A DNA stretch of 64,000 nt from Acanthosepion lycidas (Eukaryota > Mollusca > Cephalopoda > Sepiida > Sepiidae): NCBI GenBank assembly GCA_963932145.1, contig OZ010571.1, positions 154,406,012 to 154,470,011 of the forward strand. The letters are read 5' to 3'. The notes under the pieces are model-generated. The model had not been told where the DNA came from and did not search any database. It was given only the letters and a program-made list of their open reading frames with translations. This document shows, in pieces, positions 13,376 to 26,839 of the stretch. Both the position numbers and the translations under genes were made by a program. Every line of letters starts with the position of its first letter. Position 1 is the stretch's first letter.

Positions 13376-16300
13376 TAGATTGTAGAATTTTCAAATTTAA
13401 GATTAATAGAACTTATCCAATCATAATATGTAAACATCATTGATTTTACAATTAAAGAAACAACAAACTACCCCCTCCCAGTCATAGTAATATCTACACT
13501 TTTTTCATTAGCTGTTGATAATGTGCTTCACCAGTGATATGTATAGTTTTGAATTCAAAGTTGACCTTCTCCTAGACTGGTTACCAACCAAGTTTGAAGA
13601 ACCCAGTGTACCTAACTATTTAGCCCATAGCTGAAGGGTTTCATATTCTCATGGATATTTGTGTGAATGTGAATATAATAAAACTTGAATGGAATAAAAG
13701 ATCGGCTCTCTGATTTCTTGTTCCTAGCTGCTATCCATTACTTCACTTGCACGTCACCCCATGGAAATGAATGCCATTTTCCCCGTATGAGCCCCCAAAG
13801 GTTCAAATCCTTCTGTTTAACAGTTTATTATTACAAAGCTAAATTTACAAGTCGTTAGGTGATAAAACTGCCTTGTTGTCTTGTTCATGAGTTAAGTATT
13901 GCAGATTTTCTAAGAACAAAGCTGAATAGTAAAAGCTGAATTTTTGCTCTCAGTTGAAGTCTTTAGTAACAAACTGCTACTGATTGATGGTCGCAGCTTC
14001 AATCTTGGGTGTTTATCATAATTGTGTTGATGTTAATGACCCCAATTGAATCCAGTACATTTTGCAAATGGATGATGAGCTAAAAAGTTTTGTTAAACAC
14101 TTGTCTGTTTCCTGAATGCAAATCTATTCTGTGGTTAAAGAATCTTCTCAGATGAAAATGCCTTTAATCTAAATAAACTTACTAAATAGAAGTGGGAATC
14201 TTTACTTAAATACCTAATTGTGCCTTATATCAAACACTAATTATTAAGTTATTTTCACTGTAATGAGTTTGATTCTCCCTGAGTATTCCACACTTATAGC
14301 TTAAGCTTAGTAAATTTTAGTAAATAGATTTTGCTTTTCCAATGTTAGGCTCTGTGCTTTTGGCAAAGAATATCTGGCTGCTACTGTTTCTCTTCAAAGT
14401 AGCTTATTTTGACTTGTAATTTTGTTACTCGCAAATGAGTGTTGATTCATATTAATATTTGTAAGCAGCCTGCAAAGTATATCATTGTCATATCAAAACA
14501 TGATTGAAATTTACATTCCAAACACCATGATGGAAAAGAAAAACAATGCACCAAAATTTTCATGAAATTCAAACCCATGATATATTTAATTCTCGAAAAT
14601 GACAAGCAATGAGCAATGATTGAAAATAAACAAATGCATCTGGGCAATTTTTAAACACATTGGAACCTCCATTACTTTGTATGAAGACAAGAGAAAATCA
14701 ATAAAAAAAATTATCCGAACAAACTTTGTCTTTGGTCCTTAATAAAGCCAGCTTAAAATATATATGCATATATATCTTTTCAAATTATGTTGTGTCTTGA
14801 CCAGAAATTCTGAAGATTGATATCCAATCAAGCTGAATGAGAGTTACACAAAGTAAGTGTTATGCTGCTTAAGAAAATCAATGATTGTGCGTATGTCAAT
14901 ATAAAAAGCTCTTTTACTAATTATTGTACTACCAGGTGACAAGAGAGATCACAATAGCAGCTTAGCTGTGTTAAAACGAGTTTTGTTCTGGTGCAAAACA
15001 ATATTGAAGAATAAACCTGGAGTCACTTAATATATCCAGTTGTAAGGAAATATGGAAGAAATGTCATGCCAAAAAGAAATTGTTCTTAACTCAAAAACTA
15101 ATTAACAAATTCTCTTTTTTCTTTTTTTCTTAATACAAGTAACCACTTACCAATTTTGGGAAGTTGCTATATTTAGTACTTCTGTTTGTCAATTAAAAAA
15201 AAGAATGAATGGTTAAGATTGACATCTCTGCTCATATTAGAATTTTCATTATTGATAGCATTTTGAAAAGATTCATTCAGAATCACATTACAAACTCAAG
15301 CTGTGTATAACTGAACAGTTTAAATAAACAAAGTATATCACAGTAAATGTCTTTTAATTAAAAGAGTTAGGCATACAAAAATGACAGCATAAAAATATTA
15401 AATATTTGGGTGAAGAGAAAGTTTACAATTTTAACAGCTACAAGCAGCAAACAAATAGTTGAATATATAGTAATATGTGTAAAATATACATATTTATATT
15501 TGATAATTGTGTATTTAGGCAGCAATCCTTCATTTATACATGTTTCATTAAAGATGACAGACAAGATACTACAATTAAGCTTTTTATTTAATTTTTCTTG
15601 TGTTTGAACAAGTGTTTTCTTGGAGCAGAATACAACAACTGACCAAATGAACATTTCAGCAGACCCTTGTGTGTGTGTGGGGGGGGTAAATAGTTGTAAG
15701 GTATGCTATATTTATCAGTTAAAGCGCTCAATACAGGGATTGAGCATATGTAAATATAAAAGTGGATATTGAAGTCCACATCCAGTGGTGACATTCAGTT
15801 TCTGTTTGCCGCTGGGTGTTGACTTCAATGTTCATTTTTATATTTAGATATGTTCAATACCTCCTATTGAGCACTTTAATTCACTTTTCTTTTTTTTTTT
15901 TTTTCTTTTTTTTTTCTCTTTAACCAAGAAACTAAATTCATTCAATATCATAGACTTGGGTTATAGCACCCTTGTGCAAAATGCTGATTTTCAGAAATTG
16001 TGCCGAGGTTGGATAGAAATTCACTATCCAAATATAGATTCTTCATTCAGTAAATTGACTAAAGGGTTCTAAGGGTTGCTAAATAAAGTTATTAAAACTG
16101 TTATAACACTGATCAGTTCTGAACAGTGAACATTACCCAAATTTTAACCTCAACCTTTTAGACATGAGACTAGTGCTCTATCAAAGTATGAAGTCACACT
16201 CATGTATAAGATGTAGTCATTAAATTCTTCCCTAAATTCTATAACTGAGATTTTAAGATGACATTTGCACCGCAACACATTGGATTCTAATCTGCAGTGA

Positions 16301-17202
16301 GTTATCGGATTTTCAGATGAAAAAGCTTTCACCGAAGACTAGAAAATTTTAAATTGAAAAACATGTCTATGCTAATATTGTCTTCTAAAATATTGTTGAT
16401 GGTTTTTGCTTTTAGGTTTTATCAGAGTGGAATTGAAGTAAACTATTTCAATGTGTCTGTTCAGTTAAAAATCTTTATCAAAAATTTTCATTTACCCTTT
16501 AGTTTAGGGAAAGCATTTGTTTTCATTAGGAGCTACTTAAATCATTTTTTTAACTGTTTTAGAATCCTGAGCAAGTTGAAACAGTACATTGATTTAAGTT
16601 ACAATTTTTTTATTGTAAATATTAATTTCTGCTCAAATCTACCATGTAATAATAATAAACATTTTGTGAGTATAAATACTTGAATGTATAGATCTTTCTT
16701 GCTCTACTAAACATTTGAAATTGTTTCAATGACAAAAATCAGTTTCAAGAAGATATGCACAATCAAGCTGTATACCTAAACAGATGCAGGCAGGAAATGC
16801 TACTAAGAACTACTTGTATTTATAAACATTCAGTAACTTCAATTCAAAGTACTTGGAAAATCAATTTGTTTCATAAATTACACAATGAGATCTTACTTGA
16901 ATTTCAACATAGCCTATCATTCAAACTGTAGAACTGTTTAATTTATCAAATTTTGTGAGTTAAACAACAGGTGTTCATTCAAGACTGAGTATCTAATGAA
17001 AAAGATTGAAAGAAGTTTAAAAAAAAAAACTGATTTTATTCAGCGCATATGAGAGATTTTTTTTCTTTTTCTGTCTTTTGTTATGCTTTCCTATGCATTT
17101 GCATTTTTTTTAAACTAACTTTAAAGAGTTTAGCAATTGACTTATTTTGTTCTTTTTTAATTGTTTCTTTTCTTCTTTTATTGGGTTGGAGCAAACATTT
17201 GA

Positions 17203-17235
<33 letters not shown>

Positions 17236-17240
17236 CATGA
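13376..17240. other. Intron sequence, nothing recognised
   Basis: AT-rich intron. Short open frames, such as 15367-15654 minus and 16354-16683 plus, have the Phe/Ile/Lys/Asn bias expected of random AT-rich sequence, and none matched a known family. A run of 17 or more T sits near 15885-15903. Confidence 0.4.
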
Positions 17241-17244
17241 ATAT

Positions 17245-17960
17245 TTGTGTATATAGATTTTATCCAATCACATAGTGCCATTTTGTTCCATTAACTTTCA
17301 CCATCTTTATGGTAGCTTCATGGTTCCATACTCCCTCAACTTGTCATCATTCTGGATGATTAACTGATCTAAGTAATTTTTACAGGCTTTCAGATAAATT
17401 AAGATCTTCCCATTAAGAGAATTTTATAGGAAATGAAATAAGTGGTAATCTAAAGGTCCAATGTCAGGTGATGAGGGCAGGTGTAGTCGGACATCCCAGC
17501 CAAGTTGTATCAATTTCTGTTAGGGCTGCAAAGATATGCGAAATGTGGCACTGTCTTTATGGAAGGTAACATCCATCCAATTGGCCAATTACAAATGTTT
17601 TTCATAGATTGCTACCTCCCATTGGTCTAATTAGGAATAGTACTTGTCTAAATTCAACACATCTGATTTTACAAAGAGAAGGAGAGAGAGAGATTTTGTA
17701 ATACAAAATGTCCTTTTATTCACTTTAGATACATACTATCACCTTCATGCTAGCTTTGGGAGTGATTAAAAGTAGTTTATTTTGATTTTCCCAGGAATTT
17801 TCTTTTCCCCACATTGTTGTAAACAACCCATTTTTCACTACCTGTAATCATTCTTTTCCCAAAAAAAGTTTTATGTTCATTTGAAAAGAGAATCACAAAT
17901 GTAAATGTGGTCCATTTTAAAAATATTTTTTCTGTTAAATCCTAAGACACCTAAACACTG
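17245..17960 (-). pseudogene. Mariner transposase relic (SETMAR/Hsmar1-like type)
   Basis: Minus strand. From the right it reads LGKRMITGSEKWVVYNN, like the ERMVTCDEKWVLYDN motif around a catalytic Asp of mariner transposases. It continues with LIQLGWDVRLHLP in a second frame, then SPDIGPLDYHLF in place of SPDLSPTDYHFF around the third catalytic Asp. The C-terminus resembles RWQKVxEQNGTY. Several stops and frame changes make it inactive. It lies about 340 bp left of a mariner MITE (18297-18391); whether that MITE came from this family is unproven. A long A run (T on plus) near 17203-17235 borders it. Confidence 0.75.
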
Positions 17961-18296
17961 TAGTAGGTATCCTAGACTGCCCTAAACATGTGACAAAGTA
18001 GTTAAATTTTCATTCCATTTCAACTGCTGATATCTCTCTCTTCTTTTCTTTTCTTTTTTTTTTCTTTTTTTTTTTTTTTTTAAGGGCTATTTTGGTCAAA
18101 TTAAACAAAGTTTAATCTTTCCATTTTCTAAAGGTACAATTCTTTCTCATCTGGGATTATTAGTTTTTATTTTATATCTGTTTATATTATGTCACTATTT
18201 CAATGATGAATAACATTTTTTTTTTTTCCCCACCCTATATTTTTAAAGATGAGGTTATCATGGTGGTGCTTTCCAAATTAGTTGCACTCTGAGTTA

Positions 18297-18391
18297 TTAG
18301 GTTGGTGCAAAAATAATGACGTAATAATGTCGTTTTTTGACTTTAACGTCAAAAAACGACATTATTACGTCATTATTTTTGCACAACCTAA
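18297..18391. mobile_element. Mariner MITE copy 2 (95 bp hairpin)
   Basis: TA target duplication on both sides and TTAGGTTGGTGC ends (right end lacks one C). The arms carry GACGTAATAATGTCG and GTCGTTTTTTGAC and meet around a 6-bp centre, so almost the whole element is one inverted repeat. It shares the GACGTAATAA segment with copy 4. Confidence 0.9.
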
Positions 18392-18429
18392 TATTTCTGT
18401 ATACATATATCAAAATAGTTTTATTGTAA

Positions 18430-18900
18430 AGAAAAAAGGATACTCATCAATTTGGTGGTCAAATCATAATGGTTCAGAGTTGTCATTCACAAAAAAAAAA
18501 AAAAAAAATCTAAGTTGAAAATTTTAGTGGATGAAATACCTGACAAATACAAAACTTAAAAAAAAAAAAATGAAATTTACACCTCCTTGTAGAGCAATTT
18601 ATATATTTGGTTTCATATCTCTGCACACATACAGTAAAGAAGGTGCACACAAATCAAACAGGGTATACTGTATTCATTTAATTCAAAATAGTTCAAACTC
18701 ATCAAAATTTGTTTTGCTGACCAAGTGAATCTTCAGCTGAATCCCATTTTAAATAAGAGTTGTTTCATCAATGGATATTATAGTTTAACTCTTTCTCTTA
18801 TATTTTCTTTAATGGTGCATTTTAAAACTGTATAAAACAATTATATTTTAAAGTAAATTTGACCTAACAGTTTGGATAAAATAAAGCTATTTTATTTTGT
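18430..18900 (+). repeat. Left arm of a roughly 400-bp inverted repeat pair
   Basis: This stretch, including GTGGATGAAATACC, CCTTGTAGAGCAA, GACCAAGTGAATC and CAGCTGAATCCCATTTTAAA, recurs as its reverse complement at about 21840-22265. By eye it is about 75-80% similar. The two arms bracket the Helitron helicase relic. Confidence 0.85.
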
Positions 18901-19812
18901 CTAAACTGTCAGCTCAAATTACAATTATCTCAGTTATTATGATTTTCTTTAAAAAAAAAAAAAAAAAAAAACTGAAATAATAAAATAAAATAAAAACTGA
19001 GCATATATTTCATTAATTTTGCTCATCCTTGTTTGTCTATAAAGAAAATAAAATAAAACTTTTAATGGTCATTCATAAAGTATTGCTACAAACTTAGTGA
19101 AGAAAACTTTAAAATACATTTTGAATAATTTAAATGTCTCCTTTGAAGTTAAATTATCTTTTTATTTGAAATAACAGTATAGAGCTAATTTGTAAAAATA
19201 AAAATGGAAAACAATTTTTCCATATTGAAATAAGCTTTTGACTTTTTAAGACATTTTCAAAACCTTATTCAAATCTCCATCCTCGATGACAAATGAAAAT
19301 AAATTTAAAATCCAGTATTTGTCTTTTGTTTCAAAATAAATTATTAAAATTGGAATAATTGACTGGATTTTATAAAAAATAATACTTATTTTTTGCCCAA
19401 AAAGTAGCAAAAATAACAATTATTACACATGGTAACCCATGAGCTGTTTACAGTAGCCTTTTAATGTTAACACTCGAAAATAGTATTAAACTTTACATTT
19501 TTCAATTTTTAAAACATATCTTGATTTAATAGAAAAATCCCTTATTAGAAAAATTTCAGAATTGCAATGAACAATTACAAGTACATTTAAAAATAGATAT
19601 TCAATGTAGATTTTTTTTTTGTGTGTCAAATGTGAAAGAAAATATTTTAAATTAGCTAAAAAGCCACCATATCAGGCAGCTTTTTAAACTATCTCCTGTG
19701 GAGGGTTCTTGATTGACAATGACATTTCAAACATATTAAATTTTATTAAAATGGAACAATATTTTTCAAGGAACAGTTTTCATCAAAATGATATAATTTG
19801 TCTGTTTGGAAC

Positions 19813-20835
19813 TTATTGCAAAGCTGCATGATAAACAACTTTGTTGGTTTTCTCATTCACGGTCAGTGCAAATAGTTTGTTTCCATTCCCAACCTTTGAA
19901 CAACCAACATAGAACTGAGAAAAACTGTTTCATCAGATGAAGTCCAGTTACTTTTAATGATTGTCATTGGGACTTATTGATTGACATTGCATAGCTCACT
20001 CTCACTGGAAACTGAAGTTTTTGAGCACAAAAGGAAGATCTGGAGGAATTAAGGGGATTCTTGGAATTCAAACTTTTTCCTTCTTTCCTGGACCAGTGAG
20101 GATCTCTGCTTCCAAGAGATGCAGAAGCATCTTCTTTACAATTAACCTTGTTCCATTACAAAGCTTTGGAGGATCCAGATTCCTCAATAGCATAACTGGC
20201 ACATTTTCTTTTAGTTCCTGCTTGTGTGATGGCATTTCAAGAGGATTCAATAAGTTCAGGAACTCTTTTGGATAATTCACTACCTGCTGTTGTTCAACCA
20301 CAGTGTCAATGGAAATTTACTTCATGCTTTTGGAATTTCTTGGAGAAGTTTCCAGTTGATGCTATCCACAGTTTGATTCTTGGGAGTTGATATGGCAATC
20401 TCAAAACCAGTTTGAATCCATGAAATGGTGTTTAATGTTTGGATAAACATGATTAATCAAGTCTTGGGTACTTAAGACTGAAACTCCACAATCATTTAGG
20501 AGTGAAATATCTTCATTTTGGTCCATTTTGATGATTCCATTGTCAAACTGCAACAGCAAAGCAGCAAATCTCTCTGTTTCAAGGTCACCTGTGATTCTAC
20601 CACTCATGTTTATTTTCAGGCTGAGTTTTTAAACATGGCTCCAGATGTAAGAATTTTTCAGGCAAGCATTAATTTCATCAGCTGGGAGTTCCTCTTGCAA
20701 TGACTGATAATGTTTGTCTAAAATCACCAGAGATTACTACAATGATAGCTCCCATGTTTTATGAATTCTGTCTAATGTCTTTGAGTGTTTTATCCAGAGC
20801 CTCCAATAACTTGCTTCTTGTGTGCCATCAATGAT
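19813..20835 (-). pseudogene. Helitron helicase C-terminal relic
   Basis: Minus strand. Read from 20835 it has WHTRSKLLEALDKTL and VVISGDFRQTLSVI, the Pif1-type helicase motif containing GDFRQTLP. Then come DEINACLKNSYIW, DLINHVYPNIK, a TPKNQTVDSINWK block and NYPKEFLNLL. Next are VPVMLLRNLDPPKLCNGTRL and IPRIPLIPPDLPF, then FYVGCSKVG and a terminal NEKTNKVVYHAAL with stop TAA at 19813-19815. This is the characteristic end of Helitron Rep/helicase proteins: MLLRNLDPPKLCNGTRL is nearly diagnostic. Stops and frame changes break it, and the IN(K)AQGQ segment is missing. The Rep domain was not seen. Helitron ends (5'-TC, CTRR-3' with hairpin) were not located. Confidence 0.88.
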
Positions 20836-21235
20836 TTGTGTATTTAAACAATTCTAACAGTTGTGATGAGGATGAACCAGCTTAGATGACTTTCACTTAC
20901 AAGTGCTAAGACCAATCAGTTGCAGTATATTATGACTAACTTTTACATTAGTCAAATCATTCATATTACATCTCCATTTAGTGCTATGATAAAGTTTTTT
21001 GCTCTAGCAAAGAACAGAAATGATTATCAGATGATATTGCACAAGTGGAATCAACATTTGTCTTCAGATGGGACTTTGATGTAATGCCAGTTTCAAGTGA
21101 TTACTGGATATGGAATGTTCCAGAAATATTAGCCATAACAGAAGCTTATAAGGAAATTCAGTTGGCAAATCTCACAATCAAAAGAGTAAGTACAGAAGAA
21201 CCATTCACAATGTCAAGAAAGTCTTTTCTACCCAG

Positions 21236-21640
21236 TTTAAAACTATTATAAAGTATTTGTTTTTCTTTTGTAAAACAATTTTTTAAGTTTTGTAGTCAAT
21301 ACTGTCCTGTTTTTTGACAAGTTGAATCTTACATAATTTTCCCAGAGAAAATACACACATTACAAAAAGCATTGATGTTACAGTGTTTTGTATAGCTGTT
21401 TTGTTGAATTTCTCATCCCCAAATAAGTAAAGTTTAAAACTCTATTATAACGTATTTGTTTTTCTTTTGTAAAATAAAACAAATTTTTAAGTTTTGTAGA
21501 CATTACTAAGAGTTTTGTGGTTAGAAATTACATAATCTCACAAAATTTTCAAAAATAAGATGCATATATTTGAAAAGGTGTTGATATTACAGTGAAAAGA
21601 GCTGTTTTGTTGAATTTCTCAATCCAAAATTAGTAAACTT
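21236..21640 (+). repeat. Tandem duplication, two diverged units of about 195 bp
   Basis: The order AAAACT(C)TATTATAA, GTATTTGTTTTTCTTTTGTA, TTTTTAAGTTTTGTAG, then TTGATRTTACAGTG and AGCTGTTTTGTTGAATTTCTC occurs at 21238-21415 and again at about 21435-21625. No coding potential was recognised. Confidence 0.85.
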
Positions 21641-21839
21641 TTAAAGTTTCAGGTATATACCTTCCAATAGACTTCTTTTTTTTTCTTTTTTTTTTTTTTA
21701 TGATTTTTAGAAAATTTATTGAAAATAAAATTTTAGTTTGTGAACTTAAAATATACCTAGCTTATATATTTATTTTTTTATTTTATATTATGAACTCTGT
21801 TTAATGATTTTTAAGAAAATGCATAAAACAATTGAAACA

Positions 21840-22265
21840 AAAATGAATCCAGTGTGACAATTTGGACAAAGCACAATGAATAATTGCTTTATACAATTTT
21901 AAAATGCATCATTAAAGAAAATATGAGAAAAAGATTCAAACTGTAAAATCCATTGCTAAAACAAGTCTTATTTAAAATGGGATTCAGCTGAAGATGTTCA
22001 TTCACTTGGTCAGCAATACAAATTTTGATGTCTGACCCACTAGTTTTGCATGAAATGAATGCAGTATACCCTCAAGTTGTATGGGTGCAAAGATATGAAA
22101 CCAACTGATGAGATTTTGCTCTACAAGGTGGTGTAAATTTCATTTTATTTTTAAAAGTTGAATTTCTGGTATTTCATCCACTGAAGTTTTCAAGTTAGAA
22201 ATTTTTCTTGTGAAAAACATTTTCAAACCTTATTTTAAACCTACCAAATTAACAAATGTCTCTTT
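21840..22265 (-). repeat. Right arm of the inverted repeat pair
   Basis: Reverse complement of 18430-18900: on the minus strand it reads CAGTGGATGAAATACC, CCTTGTAGAGCAA, GGTTTCATATCTTTGCACC, GACCAAGTGAATG and CAGCTGAATCCCATTTTAAA. These are probably two copies of one nonautonomous element inserted in opposite directions, or the inverted ends of a larger one. Confidence 0.85.
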
Positions 22266-22959
22266 CTTTTTAGAAAGGATTATTTCAATATGATTATTTC
22301 ATAGACACAACTTGGAGTGCCACAAGTTTGAAAAACATTCACTAGGAAATGGTAAGCCTTGAAAATGCTGAAAAGGTGGACATTGTTTAAAAAGTGACAA
22401 TTTAAAGAGATATGGAATACAAATTAATCATCAGATACAAGAAAGAATTGTATCTTTGTAAAAAGAAAAGACAAAATTTTGTTTACATTATAATTTTATC
22501 AAAATAAACTAAAAAAAATAAACACAATATCAGCAATTGAATTTGAAGGCAATTTCACTATTTTGATCAGTTTTTGCAGTGTAAAAAGTTTGGATTACAT
22601 AATGTCATTGTCCTCCATTTTGATTTTTAATGTAAAAACGTTTAAAATTACACATGAATCTACACAGGAATTGTATAGAAAAATGCGTTGAAATGTCACC
22701 TTTCAGAATGTGTGCATATATATATCACAAATTTCAGTCATGTGTGAAACAAAATGACATGTTCAAATGCCAGCTATTGAAAAAAACTATGAAATAATAA
22801 TGAAATTTAAATGTTAAGATGTGTTATGCTCTGTGTTTTTTAAGCAGATTGTAGCCATTGAAATAAACTTCTGTTACTAGTGTCATACCCATCAAAACTG
22901 ACAGCATTATTTACATTTTTGCCTATGATCAGAGTGCCTATATCCTCTACACAAGTGTG

Positions 22960-23225
22960 CTGAAAACTTCTCAGCCCAACCAAGTAAAGAATGCCTTCGG
23001 TAACAAAATATCTCTGCTATTCCTTATGCATGTCATGCTTCAAAACACTTAGCCCATTTTTTGTCAAGTTTCTTAAAGAATTCCAAAAATAAATTCTGGT
23101 GTTTAGTTTGCCACTGAATAATTAAAAATTTTCTTTCCATCCAAACTTTTTTAAGATTTGGAAACAGGAATTAAATGAACCAGATCAGGGTATGGTCTGT
23201 GTACACCAAATATTGTTTCCATTGT
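22960..23225 (-). pseudogene. Possible mariner/Tc1 C-terminal relic
   Basis: On the minus strand a YPDLVH segment is followed by DGKKIF and a KKLDKKWAKCFEA stretch in another frame. This resembles the YSPDLAP, GKRF and RWxKCI elements near the mariner transposase C-terminus. It is short, frame-shifted and without the other motifs, so this remains a weak call. Confidence 0.3.
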
Positions 23226-23570
23226 CCTGTAGAAAGAGACCATCTTTTTGCAACTTTGCTATTTATTTATTTTTAGCTACATCCTTTAACTAACAAACTA
23301 AGTTATTATCTGCATTAATTAATTGTCTGATCCCAAAGGAGTTAATGCAAATATTAATTCTAATAGTTTTCAAAATACTTATCTTGTCCCCAAAATCTGT
23401 GTCTTTTAACTTTTCATACTGCATGAACTTGTTTGGCCTCCTGGTCATACTGGTGACAAGTCACTCCAAAACATTGATGAAAATATGCTGTAAAATTAAT
23501 TTTGAAATGTCCACTCAGTATTGTTTCTGGTCATCATTCAAACATTTTAGCATCCACCATTTTCACTGAC

Positions 23571-23596
23571 AGCTGTTTCCTTATAAGGAAACAGCT
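23571..23596. repeat. 26-bp perfect palindrome
   Basis: AGCTGTTTCCTTA is followed immediately by its reverse complement. A related sequence (TTTCTTATAAGGAAA, then GGCTAATATTACC) occurs at about 54560-54600, so it is part of a dispersed repeat rather than chance. Confidence 0.9.
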
Positions 23597-23599
23597 AAT

Positions 23600-23908
23600 A
23601 TTACCTTTACTATTTTGTAAACCCAGTACATTCTCTGGGTATTTATACTGTCTTTGCAATTCTTTTAAATTGGTTGAAACCTTGATAGCAGTTATAAATA
23701 AATATTTATCAGTCCTACAACTTTGCCACCTTTATTTGAGGAGATATTCTGCTGTTGTGGGAAAATATGGGCACAATTTGGCATTCCCATAACAACAAAG
23801 TTGAGTTGCCAGTGATGTGCCAAAAGTCATGGAATAACAATATACAAAGTTATATAAGTTATATATCCAATATTAGATACTTGAATCTTTCTTTTTCTTC
23901 TTTTCTTC

Positions 23909-23947
<39 letters not shown>

Positions 23948-25633
23948 GGTTATTGTTGTTGTTGAAGTTTCAACCCATTCTTTAGCCCCCTTATAAGGTG
24001 TACAAAGGAAACAAACTTATGGAAATTGTTAAATTATTAGCCACTAAATCAATCTATTTCTGTAGCTTCAGGTACACCAAGTAGCCAGACGATTCCAAAT
24101 TACTTCAAGGGTTGAGGATATCCTCAGCATCAATTTGCCTCACAAAGAAAATCACTTACTTTTGAAATCTATTACCTGTTTATGCACACCTGGTTGACAG
24201 GCTAATGTTTGTCACCTTCAGTTTTCTCACTCTCCATTATTGCTTTCCAAAGCTAGAAGATCTGACATACCACATTTTTCAACATCAATTTTGGTAATAT
24301 TTTCTTGTGCATAATATGATATATTTTGGACAAAAATTTAAAGCGGGGGATGGGGGGGTGTTATACACAAGTACACATTTTCAGAAATTTTTACTTAGGT
24401 TAAAAAAAACCTTTTATTTGAAATGGCAAGATTGCAAATATTCTGTTTTGCTCACAGTTTTTTACTATTTTGATTTTCTTGTTTTTTTTTTTGGTTTTGG
24501 GATTTTTTTTATGAGTTTTTTCTCTTCTTAATGAAAGACAATATTTTGTTTTATAGTTAATATATAGAAATATAATAAAGTCATATCAAATAGAAATGAT
24601 AGATTAATTAACACTTTAAAATATATTACCATGTCGGTCTGATTAGCACCTTTCCCCGAAAATTCCAGAAAATTCAGTTTTGAAATGGAAATTAAGAGAA
24701 GAAACATGCCAATGGCTAAACATCCAGTTCATTTCTATTTTTTTAATATTATGAAAAATTAAATATTTTAGTGAAATATATGGATGACATTGATACTTCT
24801 CAAAAAAAAAAAAAAAAAATTATATAGAATTGTATTATACTCAAGAATGTAATTCATTCCCTGTTTTTAGTTTCAGGAACACATGGTCATATTATACTCA
24901 AGTCATATTATGCGCAACAAAATATAGTATTCTTCTGTTCTTTAAATTTGACTTACAAACCTTATATACACTGTAACATATGTAAAACATGTTATAAGTA
25001 CAATTAAATCACATCTTGATGTTGTAATATTAACAAATCCAAAGGAATGTATGCTGCTATGGTTACATAGTCACAAAGGGGATTCTTTTTTTTTTTTTTT
25101 TTTTTTTCCTTATCCGAGGTGAGGTGGGAAAATAGTGGTGATAAATAGTAATTAAAAATTACATTGAAAGTAAATAATATGCAGGAATTAAAAATCATAA
25201 TTAACAATGCGTCATCTAATAAAATATTACTGCATTTTACTTGTAAGCTTACACTCAACTCTACTTGGAAGTGTTTTAAGCTGCCTTTATTTAAGTCTTA
25301 TTACTAAAGACGTTATTTTTAGTGGGGGCATGTATTTGAGTTGATATCTGTTTTTTTTGTTTTAATTTTCTTAAACAATGAAATCACCATCAACCAGCCT
25401 AAATGAAGAAGTCCTATTAAAGTAAAAATGAGAGGAATTGAAACTCTATTTCCTTTTCCCATCAGGGAAACAACTACATCCAAAGCATGCCATTATCAAA
25501 TAGTCTCTTGTGGTCTAATTGGTAATGGCATTAATTGTTTAAGAAAATAAATAAGGGATGCTAACCTACTAAAAAATATTGTTTATAATAAGAAGAAATG
25601 TTGGATTTAAAAAAAAAAAAAAAAAGTAAAAAT

Positions 25634-25692
<59 letters not shown>

Positions 25693-26830
25693 AACATAAC
25701 AACATACACAATAGAATACTTTCTCTTAATTTGTTCATTGAAATTATAGTAATCCGAATGAAGTTTGCAAGTGGAAATAAAATAAAAAATTCCTCTCTGT
25801 CAAATAAAATATAAAGGTATTAGGCTTTACTTGTCTTGAGGAATGTCAGATTTTTCCTACAAGCCTCGTACTTATTGGATCCACTGAATCAGTATCCAAA
25901 ATTGCATTGTGAAATTTACAATGCTGCTCAGTTAACTGTAGCCTCGAGTTATCTTCCTTTCCCATCATTTATTACTTGATCCAGAATAAGGAAAAGCAGA
26001 TAAAGTTCCTGAATTTTTTTTTTCGTTGTCTTGACCAGATAAAACTGCCTAAACAGTTACTAGAAATAAGAGAGTGAACATTTGTGGTGGCTTGATATTT
26101 TTTTTTTTTTTTTTTTTTCTTTTTCTTGCTCTCTCCTCTTGGTCAGCTGCCATTTTGCCTGTTTGTAGGTGGGGGTAAGCTACTACCTGTTTTGGCCTGC
26201 TTTTTATATCAGTCCAATTGGGGTGCAGGTCACTAAAGGTCAGTGTGGCTGAAATGCCAAAGGAGAAAAAGGTTAAGATTTTTGCAAGAATATTCAACTG
26301 AAGTGAATGTGTAAGCTTCTGTCTGCAAAAAGTGTAAGAAATTCTCTCTCTGAAAAGCGCAGGTTTTTTTATTTAGATGTGGGTGAGGACATTGTGTTAA
26401 CATATATCGAAGGCCAACAGACAATGAATAAGATGGAAAAGTTAAATAATTAAATCGTCATTTTCATATAGTGTCAATAACTTTATACAGACCCCTAAAA
26501 ACTGATATCAATCTTAATGTAGTAGTATTTCCATAAGATGTTAACAAAATTTAAGAATTTAAAAATGTTCACTTCTGAATTGATTCATTTCTACATGTAT
26601 GAACACAAGAAAAATACATTTAGAATGATTTCATCATTAAATTTTAATAGAAAATCAAAAAGAAATGTAACAAAAATATGACATCAAATTTCAGTGAATC
26701 CATGTAACATTGTTTTACACAAAGATATTTTTCCAATTTAATTTTTAAAACATAAACCAAACAAATATATTATTGACTTACACTTTGAGATTTTGTAAAC
26801 TTTTAGTTTTTTTTTTTTTTCTTCATTTGG
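23600..26830. other. Intron sequence, nothing recognised apart from simple repeats
   Basis: Contains poly-T near 23918-23943 and 25087-25107, a (TA)n/(TG)n tract at 25637-25692 and another T run near 26099-26119. The open frames are low-complexity or are interrupted by homopolymers. Nothing could be assigned. Confidence 0.4.
25637..25692. repeat. (TA)n(TG)n microsatellite
   Basis: About 19 TA units passing into about 9 TG units. Confidence 0.95.
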
Positions 26831-26839
26831 TAGGCAGTT

